Source: Lysinibacillus sphaericus
GTDB lineage: Bacteria; Bacillota; Bacilli; Bacillales_A; Planococcaceae
Length of the DNA: 64,000 nucleotides
Assembly (NCBI RefSeq): GCF_002982115.1
Contig: NZ_CP019980.1
Coordinates: 1,186,001 to 1,250,000, forward strand
Direction: 5' to 3'
A program made the translations under genes and the position numbers. Positions within the stretch are counted from its first letter, which is position 1, and the number at the start of each line of letters is the position of its first letter. The notes under the pieces are model-generated. The model did no database searches and had not been told where the DNA came from. It saw only the letters and a list, made by a program, of their open reading frames with translations. Positions 34,847 through 43,988 of the stretch are shown one piece after another.

Positions 34847-35368
34847 ATGGAAATAGCGATTGGGACAACGAATAAAGCGAAAATCCAAGCAGTGCAAGCG
34901 ATTGTTAATCAATATTTTGAAAAAGTAAATTTTACATATTTTAAAGCCGCCTCACAAGTATCAGAGCAACCTTTAACTACGGAAGAAACAAGATTAGGGG
35001 CCATCAATCGGGCGAAAAATACAGCCCTTGCGACCGATGCAGCACTATCCTTTGGACTTGAAGGTGGCGTCACTGAAATAGATGGTGTGATGTATGTCTG
35101 CAATTGGGGAGCACTAACATTAGCTGATGGGACAACGTTTACGGCAGCAGGTGCACAAATTATTTTGCCAGAAGAAATTGCCCAGGAAATAAGGGGTGGC
35201 AGGGAGCTTGGTCCTGTAATGGAACAATATACGCAACGTCTAGATATTCGTCAAGGCGCAGGGGCTGTAGGTATTTTTACGCAAGGGATAGTGAGTAGAC
35301 AGACAATGTTCGAGCATATTGTCGCGCTGCTTGTTGGACAATATTTGTTCACATTAGCACAAAGATAG
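34847..35368 (+). CDS. DUF84/YjjX-type inosine/xanthosine triphosphatase
   Basis: This 173-residue protein starts MEIAIGTTNKAKIQAVQAIV, the pattern of the DUF84/YjjX NTPase family, which hydrolyses non-canonical purine nucleotides such as ITP and XTP. The conserved SEQPLTTEETRLGAINRAKNA-like block and FGLEGGVTEIDG are present. SD is AAAGAGGG. The activity is inferred from the family and has not been shown for this protein. Confidence 0.83.
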   Translation: MEIAIGTTNKAKIQAVQAIVNQYFEKVNFTYFKAASQVSEQPLTTEETRLGAINRAKNTALATDAALSFGLEGGVTEIDGVMYVCNWGALTLADGTTFTAAGAQIILPEEIAQEIRGGRELGPVMEQYTQRLDIRQGAGAVGIFTQGIVSRQTMFEHIVALLVGQYLFTLAQR

Positions 35369-35462
35369 TGTCTTAGAACTAGTGAGAACGAAGCAGTGAA
35401 GTTGCAACTTATCTAGAATTTTTTTAAAATAGAAAAAAGTTAGCAATGAAAGGGAGATTGAA

Positions 35463-35981
35463 ATGTCTTATGCAAGGCTTCAAGCATTAGGTTTACTGCT
35501 ATTACTTTTGGGGCTTTCGGGTTGTAATCAATCGGTTGATGAACAAATTGCTAGTGGACTTCAAATGACAGAAAAGGTATTTGCAGAAGAGCCAGAAGCG
35601 TATACCGACAAAATTGGTCAAATTCAACTTTTTTTACCGTCAAAGTTCAAAATTGAGGATAGTTCAGATGCCTATAATATTTTAATATCAAAAGGAACGA
35701 ATTCTTATATTCTTTTTATCAATGATCGTGAACAAAACGATAGTAAGCTTTATTATAATCTGCTAAAAGAAGATCGTTCAAAGAAAGTCATTAATGAAAC
35801 TACATATGACAAGGATGGTATTTTCGGCTTCTCTGCGGTGTCTAAAACAGATAATAAAGATGAATTTGAGTTAATTGTCAGCAGTGGTGGTGTAAAAATG
35901 ACGACTATTTCACCAGCAAATAATATTGAAAATAATCTTCATGAGATGACGAAAATCGTTCATTCGGTTAAGATTAAATAA
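35463..35981 (+). CDS. Putative lipoprotein of unknown function
   Basis: This 172-residue protein has a leucine-rich signal peptide with lipobox LSGC (C21), then a short helical stretch and a mixed alpha/beta domain of about 120 residues containing the pattern IQLFLPSKFKIEDSSDAYNILISKG. I do not recognise a characterised family. It has a good SD (AAGGGAG) and stands in front of ytpQ on the same strand, 70 bp away. A membrane-surface location is all that can be said. Confidence 0.8.
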   Translation: MSYARLQALGLLLLLLGLSGCNQSVDEQIASGLQMTEKVFAEEPEAYTDKIGQIQLFLPSKFKIEDSSDAYNILISKGTNSYILFINDREQNDSKLYYNLLKEDRSKKVINETTYDKDGIFGFSAVSKTDNKDEFELIVSSGGVKMTTISPANNIENNLHEMTKIVHSVKIK

Positions 35982-36051
35982 TTGCATCGTTTGAAGAGCG
36001 GTTCACAAATCTATGTGAGCCGCTTCATTATGAAGAAAGGACGTGAGCGAA

Positions 36052-36876
36052 TTGAAACAAATAAAATCAGAGCAACTTGTGTCCCTATTAAAAAAACAGT
36101 TAAATGAGCAAAAGTTTGATTTTCAATTTGATAAAAAGCAAGATAAATTACGCTTAAATCATAAAAAACTAGACAAAGGGATGGAGCTTTCTTTACCAGG
36201 TATTTTAGCAAAATATAATGAAAAGCAAGAAGCGGCGATTGCAGAAGTTGTCTATACGATTGAGCAAACTTTTTTAGCAATGGAACAGGAGCAGGAGCAA
36301 GGCTTTAAACAATCTGGGCAAATCTACCCGGTTATTCGTGCTACATCTTATCCGAAAGCTTCGAAAGAAGGACATGCTTTTATCACAACGGAGCATACTG
36401 CCGAAACACGTATTTTCTATGCACTCGATTTAGGAAAAACGTATCGCTTTATTGATGAATCCATGTTAGAAACGTTAAAAATAACTGTAGAGCAAATCCG
36501 AGAAATGGCGCGTTTTTCTGTTAAGCAACTACCAACCAATTATAAGAAAGACGAAGTAGCTGGCAATGTCTTTTATTTTATTAATGCCAATGATGGCTAT
36601 GATGCCAGTCGTATTTTAAATGAAAGCTTTTTAAAAGATATGCGCTCAAAAATTGAAGGGGATATGACTGTATCTGTACCTCATCAAGATGTATTAATAC
36701 TAGGTGATATTCGCAATGAAACAGGGTATGATGTATTAGCACAGATGACGATGCATTTCTTTACGGTAGGAACAGTACCGATTACGTCATTATCATTTAT
36801 TTATGAAGATGGAGAGCTAGAACCAATCTTTATACTAGCAAAAAACAGAGTAAAGAAGGAGCAAGAAAAACAATGA
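36052..36876 (+). CDS. ytpQ: DUF1444 family protein YtpQ
   Basis: This protein of about 274 residues belongs to DUF1444, whose Bacillus subtilis member is YtpQ; no function is established. Family segments are YPVIRATSYP near residue 100, FYALDLGKTYRFIDESML, and NYKKDEVAGNVFYFINANDGYDASRIL. It has no membrane segment. The start is uncertain: TTG 36052 puts AAAGG 11 bp upstream, whereas GTG 36043 would leave only 2 bp. It overlaps ytpR by ATGA, so both are translationally coupled. Confidence 0.83.
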   Translation: MKQIKSEQLVSLLKKQLNEQKFDFQFDKKQDKLRLNHKKLDKGMELSLPGILAKYNEKQEAAIAEVVYTIEQTFLAMEQEQEQGFKQSGQIYPVIRATSYPKASKEGHAFITTEHTAETRIFYALDLGKTYRFIDESMLETLKITVEQIREMARFSVKQLPTNYKKDEVAGNVFYFINANDGYDASRILNESFLKDMRSKIEGDMTVSVPHQDVLILGDIRNETGYDVLAQMTMHFFTVGTVPITSLSFIYEDGELEPIFILAKNRVKKEQEKQ

Positions 36877-37487
36877 ATGTATTTTACAACAAAGAACATG
36901 TGGGAGATGTCCTATTAGTACAATTAGCAACAGAGGCAATTGTGAAAACAGAGGTAGAACGTGCTGGTGATATTGCCATTTTAAAAGAAGCACAAACAGG
37001 GGAAATAAAAGCATTTAACTTATTTAATGCAAGTAAGTATGTGCAAGTTGAGGCGCAGGGGAATGTAGAGATTACACCAGAATTTGTTGCACAGCTTGAA
37101 GCTGCTATTACGAACAATGGAGCTACAATTAGCCTGGATGTAGATTTTTCACCTAAATTTGTTGTGGGCTATGTAGAAACAAAAGAAAAGCATCCAAATG
37201 CTGATAAATTAAGTATTTGTACTGTCAATGTAGGAGAAGAAACGCTACAAATTGTATGTGGTGCACCGAACGTTGATGCTGGTCAAAAAGTAGTCGTTGC
37301 TAAAATTGGAGCTGTTATGCCATCAGGTATGCTGATTAAAGAAGGCAATTTACGTGGTGTTGACTCTTTTGGTATGTTATGCTCAGCGCGTGAATTAGCC
37401 ATTCCTAATGCACCATCTGAAAAAGGTATTTTAATTTTACCTGAAGATGCTGTAGTAGGTAGTGCATTTGAAACACCAAGCCGTTAA
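36873..37487 (+). CDS. ytpR: tRNA-binding domain protein YtpR
   Basis: This 204-residue protein has an N-terminal YtpR-specific region (about 1-85) and a C-terminal tRNA-binding OB-fold (about 90-200) like that of the phenylalanyl-tRNA synthetase beta chain. Visible signatures are VGYVETKEKHPNADKLSICTVNVG and CSARELAI. It may bind tRNA; its cellular task is unknown. Start overlaps the ytpQ stop. A strong terminator follows. Confidence 0.9.
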   Translation: MNVFYNKEHVGDVLLVQLATEAIVKTEVERAGDIAILKEAQTGEIKAFNLFNASKYVQVEAQGNVEITPEFVAQLEAAITNNGATISLDVDFSPKFVVGYVETKEKHPNADKLSICTVNVGEETLQIVCGAPNVDAGQKVVVAKIGAVMPSGMLIKEGNLRGVDSFGMLCSARELAIPNAPSEKGILILPEDAVVGSAFETPSR

Positions 37488-37504
37488 ACGAATAAGTTTT
37501 AAGC

Positions 37505-37549
37505 AAAAATCGTTATGCTACCAATAGCTGGTGGTATAACGATTTTTTG
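37505..37549 (+). terminator. Terminator after ytpR
   Basis: A long stem (AAAATCGTTATGCTACCA with TGGTGGTATAACGATTTT) is followed by T residues. Confidence 0.9.
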
Positions 37550-37694
37550 TCTAGATTGAGCCTATAAATACGAGTTTCTATATCATTTTTATGGTATGCT
37601 TTTTGATGTGGACATTGAACATAGTTTTAGTACCCGATTTTAATAGTCTTAGACAATGCTATAAAAGAAGTGTAAGAGAAATGAGTGAAACAAC

Positions 37695-40600
37695 GTGAAT
37701 TGGTTTAAAAGAAAATTAGATAAAATTTTAAATAGAGATGACTATGAATATGAAGAATATTACGAAGAGTATGAGGAGCAACCGCAGCAGCAACAGCCGA
37801 TAAAGGAGACGCAAGCACCTTCACAAAAAGCTTTTCGTTTCCCTTTAATTGACGATGAACCAGAGTTGCCGCAACCTGCTTCACAACCAAAAGAAATGTT
37901 TAATCAAATGGACGATGTATATGGCCAAATTGAAGATTTATCTTTACCAAAACATTTAAATCATCAAGTTGTAGATTCCCGTGTATATGACATAGAAGTT
38001 TCTGGAATTCGTGAGCTTTTAGAAAATCGTTCGAAACGAACTGGCCGAACGACAATTTCACGTGTTCAACCTAAGCAAGAATATCCGACAAAAGCGAGTA
38101 TGGTTTTTCGTGATGCACAAGTTGAAGCAACACCTGTTATAAAAGAACCACAAGCGAAACAGGAAAATACTGCCGAAATTATGACGCAAAATCGTAAACG
38201 TTTTGTACCAACAGATGTTCCTTCGCCAGTTTATGGTTTTGCAAAACCAAGTCCAATCGAGCAATTATTAAATAAACGCAAGGAGGAACATGAAGCGGAA
38301 AAGCCCTCCATTGCTATGATTGCAAAAGAAGCGACAACAAATAAGCCTATTGAAAATATACTAGAAGAAAAAGAGCCTACCATTACGCCAAATGATTTAC
38401 ATGAACAGCTTGAGATATCAAGCTTAAAGGAAGTGCCAGCGAAGCATTCAAGTGAATTTGAGGATGTTGAAGTGATAGAGCAAAGTCAAGCAATCGTTGA
38501 TGCGAATAGCAAAGCTACTTCGAAGCAACCAATTACTTTTGAAGAAGTTGAAGTGACAGAGTCAAGCAAAGTAGCTTTTGAAGCATCTACGGAAGCAACA
38601 CCAAAGCAGCCGATTACATTTGAAGAGCTTGAAATTCCAGAGCAGAGCGAACTGACAGATAAAGCAGATATAGAGCTACCTATACCACAAACAACATCTT
38701 TTGCTGTAAATTTTGAAGCTCAAATTAAAGATGCTGTGCAACAAGAACTAGCTGTTGAACAGCTATCAGCAGATCAATCCGAAATTCATGTAAAAGAAGT
38801 CGTTGTGGAACAATTACAAATAGAGAATTCCACAATCCATATTGGAGAAGTGACGGTTGTTCAGCCGACGAGTGAAGAAAATGAACAGCAGGTAGTCGAG
38901 GAGTCATCTTTAAAGCAAGAAAAGAGTCGCATTCCATTTAATGTCTTAATGTTAAAAACAGATAAAGAAAAATGGCGCATTTCACAACAATTAAAATCGA
39001 AAGTGCCAGCGACTACAGAAAAAATACAAAGCGAGATAGCGGTTACTTCCGATGATGACAAAATCGACGATGGAGCATTGTTAGAAAATGTAAATACATC
39101 TTCAATAGAGACATCATCCCAAGAACCTTTTTCCAAAATGACAGAATCTAATAGTAATCCTGTTATCACGATGTCTCCTGTTGCAACAATGACGCGGATG
39201 TCAACTGAAAAACAGTCAAGTGAAGCGGATGCACTTGAAGTAAAACCAGTATCACCGATTGTCACAAATGAAATGCGCCAAGCAGAGCAGCTAGCGATTG
39301 AAGTGGATACTGTTGAAGCAAATCCAGTATCACCGATTGTCACAAATGAAGTAAGCCAAGCAGAACAACCAGCAATTACAGTGGATGCAAGTGAAGAAGT
39401 TTCTGCAACGCTTTTTGTCGAAACGGATTTATTACATGAAAAAACTATCGCACAATCAAATGATAATCAAAACATCATTGAGGAGAAACTTAATGATTCA
39501 CTGGAAATTTTAAATATAGAGCCTGAAAAAGAAATAACACCTCAAAAGCCTATTCATGTGTACCAAAAGCCAACGGATGAATTTTTGGAGCCACCTGAGG
39601 AGAAAACACAAGATACAGAGTGGATGGAGCAACAAGGGGATACACTAGTTGAAGCACTATCTTATTTCCAAGTGTCAGCACAAATAGAATCGATTATGCA
39701 AGGTCCTGCCGTTACTCAATTTGAAATTACAGTTAGTCATGGTACAAAGGTAAGCAAAATTCGTAATTTAGCAGATGACTTAAAACTGGCTTTAGCTGCA
39801 AAAGACATTCGAATACAGGCGCCGATTCCTGGAAAGAGTTCGATCGGAATAGAAATCCCTAACCGTGTATCTCGTGCTGTTCGTTTATCGGAAGTGACAA
39901 ATAGTGCGTCATTCCTCGATTCTGATTCACCACTTGAAGCGGCACTTGGTCTCGATTTAACAGGGAAGCCAGTGACAATTGATTTACGAAAAATGCCACA
40001 TGGCTTAATTGCTGGGGCGACTGGTTCAGGAAAGTCTGTTTGTATCAATTCCATTTTGGTTAGTTTATTATATAAAGCTGCACCGCATGAATTAAAACTT
40101 ATGCTGATTGACCCAAAAATGGTAGAGCTTGCGCCATTCAATCATATTCCCCATTTAGTCAGTCCGGTTATTACGGATGTAAAGGCTGCAACAGCAGCGT
40201 TAAAATGGGCTGTAGAGGAGATGGAGCGTCGTTATCAGCTATTTGCACATGCAGGTGCACGTGATATTACACGTTATAACGCTTTAGCAGATAAAAACAA
40301 TGAGCATAGTTTAAAATTACCCTATATTTTAATTGTTATTGATGAGTTAGCAGACTTAATGATGATGTCGCCAGCAGATGTTGAGGAAGCAATTTGTCGG
40401 ATTGCGCAGAAGGCACGTGCTTGTGGTATTCATTTAATTGTTGCCACGCAAAGACCTTCTGTCGATGTTATTACAGGTCTAATTAAATCTAATATCCCTA
40501 CCCGTATTGCCTTTGCGGTATCTTCACAAATCGATTCACGTACAATATTAGATGGGCAAGGGGCAGAGCGCTTACTAGGACGAGGCGATATGTTATATCT

Positions 40601-40967
40601 AGGTAATGGCATGTCGGCACCTGTACGTTTGCAAGGGACGTTTGTAACAGATGATGAAATAGAAGCGATTATCGATCATGTTCGTGAGCAAGGTGAACCA
40701 GATTATATATTCGATCAAGAGGAACTTTTAAAGAAATCAGAAGTTACTGCAGAGCAAGATGATTTGTTTGAGGATGTTTGTCGCTTTGTTTATGAAGCAG
40801 GTGGAGCTTCGACTTCTCTTATTCAACGCAAGTATCATATCGGTTATAATCGTGCTGCACGTTTAATTGATATGCTGGAATCACATGGTTTTGTGTCAGA
40901 AGCACGAGGTAGTAAACCGCGTGAAAGTTATATTACTGAGCAAGATTTAATTGCTATGTTTGAATAA
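37695..40967 (+). CDS. sftA: DNA translocase SftA
   Basis: This 1090-residue FtsK/SpoIIIE-family protein moves chromosome DNA away from the division septum. It has no N-terminal membrane segments, which fits soluble SftA rather than SpoIIIE. About 640 N-terminal residues are acidic, Glu/Gln-rich and probably disordered, with internal near-duplications; the motor follows with Walker A GATGSGKSV (about 774-782), Walker B LIVIDELADLMM (about 878-889) and a winged-helix gamma domain (about 1020-1088). B. subtilis SftA is about 950 residues, so the linker here is longer. Start is GTG; a five-codon mini-ORF at 37681-37698 ends across it. Confidence 0.93.
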   Translation: MNWFKRKLDKILNRDDYEYEEYYEEYEEQPQQQQPIKETQAPSQKAFRFPLIDDEPELPQPASQPKEMFNQMDDVYGQIEDLSLPKHLNHQVVDSRVYDIEVSGIRELLENRSKRTGRTTISRVQPKQEYPTKASMVFRDAQVEATPVIKEPQAKQENTAEIMTQNRKRFVPTDVPSPVYGFAKPSPIEQLLNKRKEEHEAEKPSIAMIAKEATTNKPIENILEEKEPTITPNDLHEQLEISSLKEVPAKHSSEFEDVEVIEQSQAIVDANSKATSKQPITFEEVEVTESSKVAFEASTEATPKQPITFEELEIPEQSELTDKADIELPIPQTTSFAVNFEAQIKDAVQQELAVEQLSADQSEIHVKEVVVEQLQIENSTIHIGEVTVVQPTSEENEQQVVEESSLKQEKSRIPFNVLMLKTDKEKWRISQQLKSKVPATTEKIQSEIAVTSDDDKIDDGALLENVNTSSIETSSQEPFSKMTESNSNPVITMSPVATMTRMSTEKQSSEADALEVKPVSPIVTNEMRQAEQLAIEVDTVEANPVSPIVTNEVSQAEQPAITVDASEEVSATLFVETDLLHEKTIAQSNDNQNIIEEKLNDSLEILNIEPEKEITPQKPIHVYQKPTDEFLEPPEEKTQDTEWMEQQGDTLVEALSYFQVSAQIESIMQGPAVTQFEITVSHGTKVSKIRNLADDLKLALAAKDIRIQAPIPGKSSIGIEIPNRVSRAVRLSEVTNSASFLDSDSPLEAALGLDLTGKPVTIDLRKMPHGLIAGATGSGKSVCINSILVSLLYKAAPHELKLMLIDPKMVELAPFNHIPHLVSPVITDVKAATAALKWAVEEMERRYQLFAHAGARDITRYNALADKNNEHSLKLPYILIVIDELADLMMMSPADVEEAICRIAQKARACGIHLIVATQRPSVDVITGLIKSNIPTRIAFAVSSQIDSRTILDGQGAERLLGRGDMLYLGNGMSAPVRLQGTFVTDDEIEAIIDHVREQGEPDYIFDQEELLKKSEVTAEQDDLFEDVCRFVYEAGGASTSLIQRKYHIGYNRAARLIDMLESHGFVSEARGSKPRESYITEQDLIAMFE

Positions 40968-41057
40968 GAATTGCGGTGTTTTCGTCAAGATTATCTGACT
41001 TTCGTCAAAATTAGTTTTTTTAGAAAAGTTGCACATTTATCCTTGTGCATAAATAGT

Positions 41058-41065
41058 GCTATAAT
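41058..41065 (+). promoter_or_regulatory. Extended -10 promoter upstream of murC
   Basis: TGCTATAAT is a perfect extended -10 element. The -35 at 17 bp (TTATCC) is weak. It lies about 125 bp before the murC ATG, leaving a leader with the palindrome AGGTATTAATACCT. Confidence 0.5.
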
Positions 41066-41189
41066 AGACAAGATGTTTTAACATAGTACGTATTTTTCTG
41101 TACGTGTAAAGGTATTAATACCTAGTACAAAATACGATACACCTAATAGATGATAGATGGGATATTGTATTTCCCGGGGGGTTTAATTA

Positions 41190-42503
41190 ATGACAGTTTT
41201 TCATTTCACAGGCATTAAAGGTTCTGGCATGAGTTCGCTTGCACAAATCTTATTTGATGCTGGTGAACAAGTACAGGGCTCAGATATTGATAAGTATTTC
41301 TTTACGGAACAACCGTTACGTGAACGAAATATTCCAATTTTTACTTTTAATGCGGATAATATTAAAGAAGGTATGACAATAATCGCAGGGAATGCTTTTC
41401 CTGATGACCATCCTGAATTAGTGCGAGCACGTGAAATCGGTGTAGAAATTATTCGTTATCACAAATTTCTTGGTGAGTATATTGGCAATTACACATCCAT
41501 TGCCATTACAGGTGCGCATGGCAAAACCTCTACAACGGGCTTAATGGCGCATGTTGTTGGCGGATATAAACCAACATCGTATTTAATTGGTGATGGTACT
41601 GGTGCAGGACATGAAAATGCAAACTTCTTTGTGATGGAAGCATGTGAGTATCGTCGACACTTTTTAGCCTATAATCCTGATTATGCAGTAATGACGAATA
41701 TTGACTTTGACCATCCGGATTACTTCGCGAACATTGAAGATGTATATGCAGCCTTTCAATCACTTGCCTTACAAGTGAAAAAAGCAATTATTGCATGTGG
41801 TGATGATGAGCATTTGCAACGTATTCAAGCGAAAGTGCCTGTTGTTTATTATGGGTTCGGAGCTGAAAATGACTTCGAAGCACGTAATGTTGAAAAAACA
41901 ACAGAAGGCACAACATTTGATGTATTTGTTCGCAATGAATTTTATAGCACTTTCTTTATTCCGCTATTTGGCGACCATGCAGTGTTGAATACATTAGCTG
42001 TTATTACACTTTGCCAATACGAGGGTATTTCATCAGAAATTATTCAAGAACGTTTAAACACATATAAAGGTGTAAAAAGACGTTTTACGGAATCGAAAAT
42101 CGGGGATCATGTGTTAATTGATGATTACGCACATCACCCAACAGAAATACGTGCAACGATTCAATCGGCTAGACAAAAATATCCAGAACGTGAATTAGTA
42201 GCTATATTCCAGCCACACACATTCACACGTACGCAAGCATTTTTACAGGACTTTGCTGATAGCCTTAGTTTGGCAGATGCAGCATACCTTTGCGATATTT
42301 TTGGTTCAGCAAGGGAAACGCAAGGTGCACTGTCAATTCAAGATTTAGCCTCTCTTATTGAAGGAAGTGCTGTAATTACTACAGAAGGTATTGATGTTTT
42401 AACAAAGCATAAAGGCGCAGTGTTTTTATTTATGGGCGCAGGCGATGTTCATAAGTTCCAAGATGCCTTTGAAGATGTACTAAAAAACAACGAAACAGCT
42501 TAA
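41190..42503 (+). CDS. murC: UDP-N-acetylmuramate-L-alanine ligase
   Basis: This 437-residue Mur ligase adds L-alanine to UDP-MurNAc in the cytoplasm, the first step of the peptidoglycan stem peptide. It starts with the UDP-sugar-binding loop [16 protein letters not shown], then has the ATP-binding loop [11 protein letters not shown] near residues 108-118, the central EACEYRRHF and [10 protein letters not shown] blocks, and [10 protein letters not shown] in the C-terminal domain. The ATG follows GGGGGG. It stands in the same position next to sftA as in B. subtilis. Confidence 0.95.
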   Translation: MTVFHFTGIKGSGMSSLAQILFDAGEQVQGSDIDKYFFTEQPLRERNIPIFTFNADNIKEGMTIIAGNAFPDDHPELVRAREIGVEIIRYHKFLGEYIGNYTSIAITGAHGKTSTTGLMAHVVGGYKPTSYLIGDGTGAGHENANFFVMEACEYRRHFLAYNPDYAVMTNIDFDHPDYFANIEDVYAAFQSLALQVKKAIIACGDDEHLQRIQAKVPVVYYGFGAENDFEARNVEKTTEGTTFDVFVRNEFYSTFFIPLFGDHAVLNTLAVITLCQYEGISSEIIQERLNTYKGVKRRFTESKIGDHVLIDDYAHHPTEIRATIQSARQKYPERELVAIFQPHTFTRTQAFLQDFADSLSLADAAYLCDIFGSARETQGALSIQDLASLIEGSAVITTEGIDVLTKHKGAVFLFMGAGDVHKFQDAFEDVLKNNETA

Positions 42504-42548
42504 TCCGTAAGGAATAAGCTGTTTTTCTAAAATTTGAGAAGGATTTAA

Positions 42549-42573
42549 GTTTTATTTGTCGAAGATAAGGTAA
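42549..42573 (+). promoter_or_regulatory. Candidate sigma-B promoter of ytxGH
   Basis: GTTTTA and AGGTAA are separated by 13 bp, close to the sigma-B consensus GTTTAA-N12-14-GGGTAT. It lies 44 bp before the ytxG ATG. The B. subtilis ytxGHJ operon is known as a sigma-B and sigma-H target. Confidence 0.4.
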
Positions 42574-42616
42574 GTAATAGTATAGAGAGAATTCTTACTA
42601 GCAGGAGGTCTATTTT

Positions 42617-43123
42617 ATGGAAGTCATTTTGTATATCGCAGCAATTATTGCAGCAATCGGTTTTTTATTTTTGTGTGTCAGCGTCGGTATGACGTTATTT
42701 TCGCTCAAATCCATTCTTAGCAGTTTATCAGGCACATTATCAGGCATTGAGAAACAAATGGAAGGCATTACACGTGAAACGACTTCTTTGTTAATTAAAA
42801 CAAATAGCTTAGCCGAAGATATTCAACAAAAATCGGAGCAGTTAAATTCTGTTGTTCATGCAGTGAAAGGTATGGGTGAGTCTGTAAATGGTTTAAATGC
42901 ATCCGTACAGCAAATTACAACATCTATTTCTAAAAGCGTTGAACAGAACGAAGAAAAAATTGCGCAAGTTGTACAGTGGAGTAATGTTGCAATGGGTATT
43001 GCAGATAAATGGAAGAAGCGTAAAATTATTGAGCAGGCACCAGAAATAATGCCTGAGGACGTATATAATTTTGAACAAGTTCAATCGGACAAGCCGAAAA
43101 GAAAATGGGGTCGCAAAAAATAA
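42617..43123 (+). CDS. ytxG: DUF948 general stress protein YtxG
   Basis: This 168-residue protein has one N-terminal membrane segment (about residues 4-26), a long coiled-coil-like region with regular hydrophobic spacing (about 35-120), and a basic C-terminus. It matches DUF948/YtxG, a general stress protein of Bacillus of unknown mechanism. AGGAGG precedes the ATG. ytxH follows on the same strand after 131 bp that contain a short GC-rich hairpin at 43133-43157. Confidence 0.88.
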   Translation: MEVILYIAAIIAAIGFLFLCVSVGMTLFSLKSILSSLSGTLSGIEKQMEGITRETTSLLIKTNSLAEDIQQKSEQLNSVVHAVKGMGESVNGLNASVQQITTSISKSVEQNEEKIAQVVQWSNVAMGIADKWKKRKIIEQAPEIMPEDVYNFEQVQSDKPKRKWGRKK

Positions 43124-43254
43124 TTATTATTGAGCAGGTGCTTTATTGACACCTGCTGAATATAAATAAAGCCTTAGGCGATTTTCATGTGTTGCTCGCA
43201 AGTAGTAATACAGACGTCTAGGCGCATTAGATTATAAAATGGGAGGAATTGTCC

Positions 43255-43764
43255 ATGACTACACAAAAGCCAAACTTTAACGAAGTGAAAGAACAACAAC
43301 TTGAAAGTACATTACCACAGCTTTATAATTCGCAGGAATCGATCTATGAAGAGGAGCGTGTAAACATGAAAGATTTCGTCATTGGCGCTTTAGTTGGAGG
43401 TATAGTTGGGGCAGCAGCAGGGTTATTATTAGCTCCAAAATCAGGGAAAGATTTACGTAGTGATGTGGCAGTGCAAGCCGTTAATTTAAAAGATAAAAGT
43501 GCAGACTTCTCGTCAACAGCGAAGGATAAAACAGTGCAACTATCAAAACAAATTCAAGAGCAATCTTCACAATTGGTAGAGAAAGTTAAAACGCTTAAGT
43601 CTGCAAAAGCACCAACTGTTTTTGATGATGGTACGGTTTCTTTTGAAGGGGAAGAGCCACTTGATGAATTTATCGATGGTGGTGAAGTAAAACAAGAGGA
43701 CGTAGTAGAAGCAACTGAACAAACTGTTGAAAAGCAAGAGAAAGCACAAGAGGTTCGAGCGTAA
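43255..43764 (+). CDS. ytxH: YtxH-type general stress protein
   Basis: This protein of 169 residues carries the YtxH signature MKDFVIGALVGGIVGAAAGLLLAPKSGKDLR, a short glycine-rich membrane segment at about residues 38-60, followed by a predicted helical amphipathic region and an acidic C-terminal tail. ATG 43255 follows GGGAGG at 8 bp. A second good start, ATG 43366 behind GAGGAG, would begin exactly at the conserved domain and may give a shorter form. The usual third gene, ytxJ, is not present after it. Confidence 0.87.
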   Translation: MTTQKPNFNEVKEQQLESTLPQLYNSQESIYEEERVNMKDFVIGALVGGIVGAAAGLLLAPKSGKDLRSDVAVQAVNLKDKSADFSSTAKDKTVQLSKQIQEQSSQLVEKVKTLKSAKAPTVFDDGTVSFEGEEPLDEFIDGGEVKQEDVVEATEQTVEKQEKAQEVRA

Positions 43765-43811
43765 ACTAAAGGGGAATTTAGGATTTCCTATAGAACACTA
43801 CACTAGTACTA

Positions 43812-43926
43812 GTTGATGAAAACGGTGGTGGTGACTCCTGTGAGCATGTGGAATGTACCGTAAAGCACGCATATAAGATGGCACAAACCGCGCAGGAAGC
43901 CCTCGCCGTAGCCTGACATCAACAAC
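43812..43926. repeat. Degenerate dispersed repeat next to hairpin B
   Basis: The segment from GTTGATGAAAACGGTGG through GACTCCTGTGAGCATG to GCGCAGGAAGCC and CATCAAC resembles a decayed copy of the repeat at 14339-14445, in the opposite orientation. The stretch TGACATCAACAACATAG next to the hairpin aligns with the 14.3-kb copy. Confidence 0.45.
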
Positions 43927-43931
43927 ATAGC

Positions 43932-43976
43932 AAAAAGTGTTAGATTAATTACAGTCAATCTAACACTTTTTCTTTT
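43932..43976. repeat. Dispersed hairpin element, family B, copy 2
   Basis: AAAAAGTGTTAGATT...AATCTAACACTTTTT forms a bidirectional terminator-like palindrome between the convergent ytxH and FtsA-like genes. It is nearly identical to copies at 14.3 and 57.9 kb. Confidence 0.8.
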
Positions 43977-43988
43977 TGCACCTACTTT

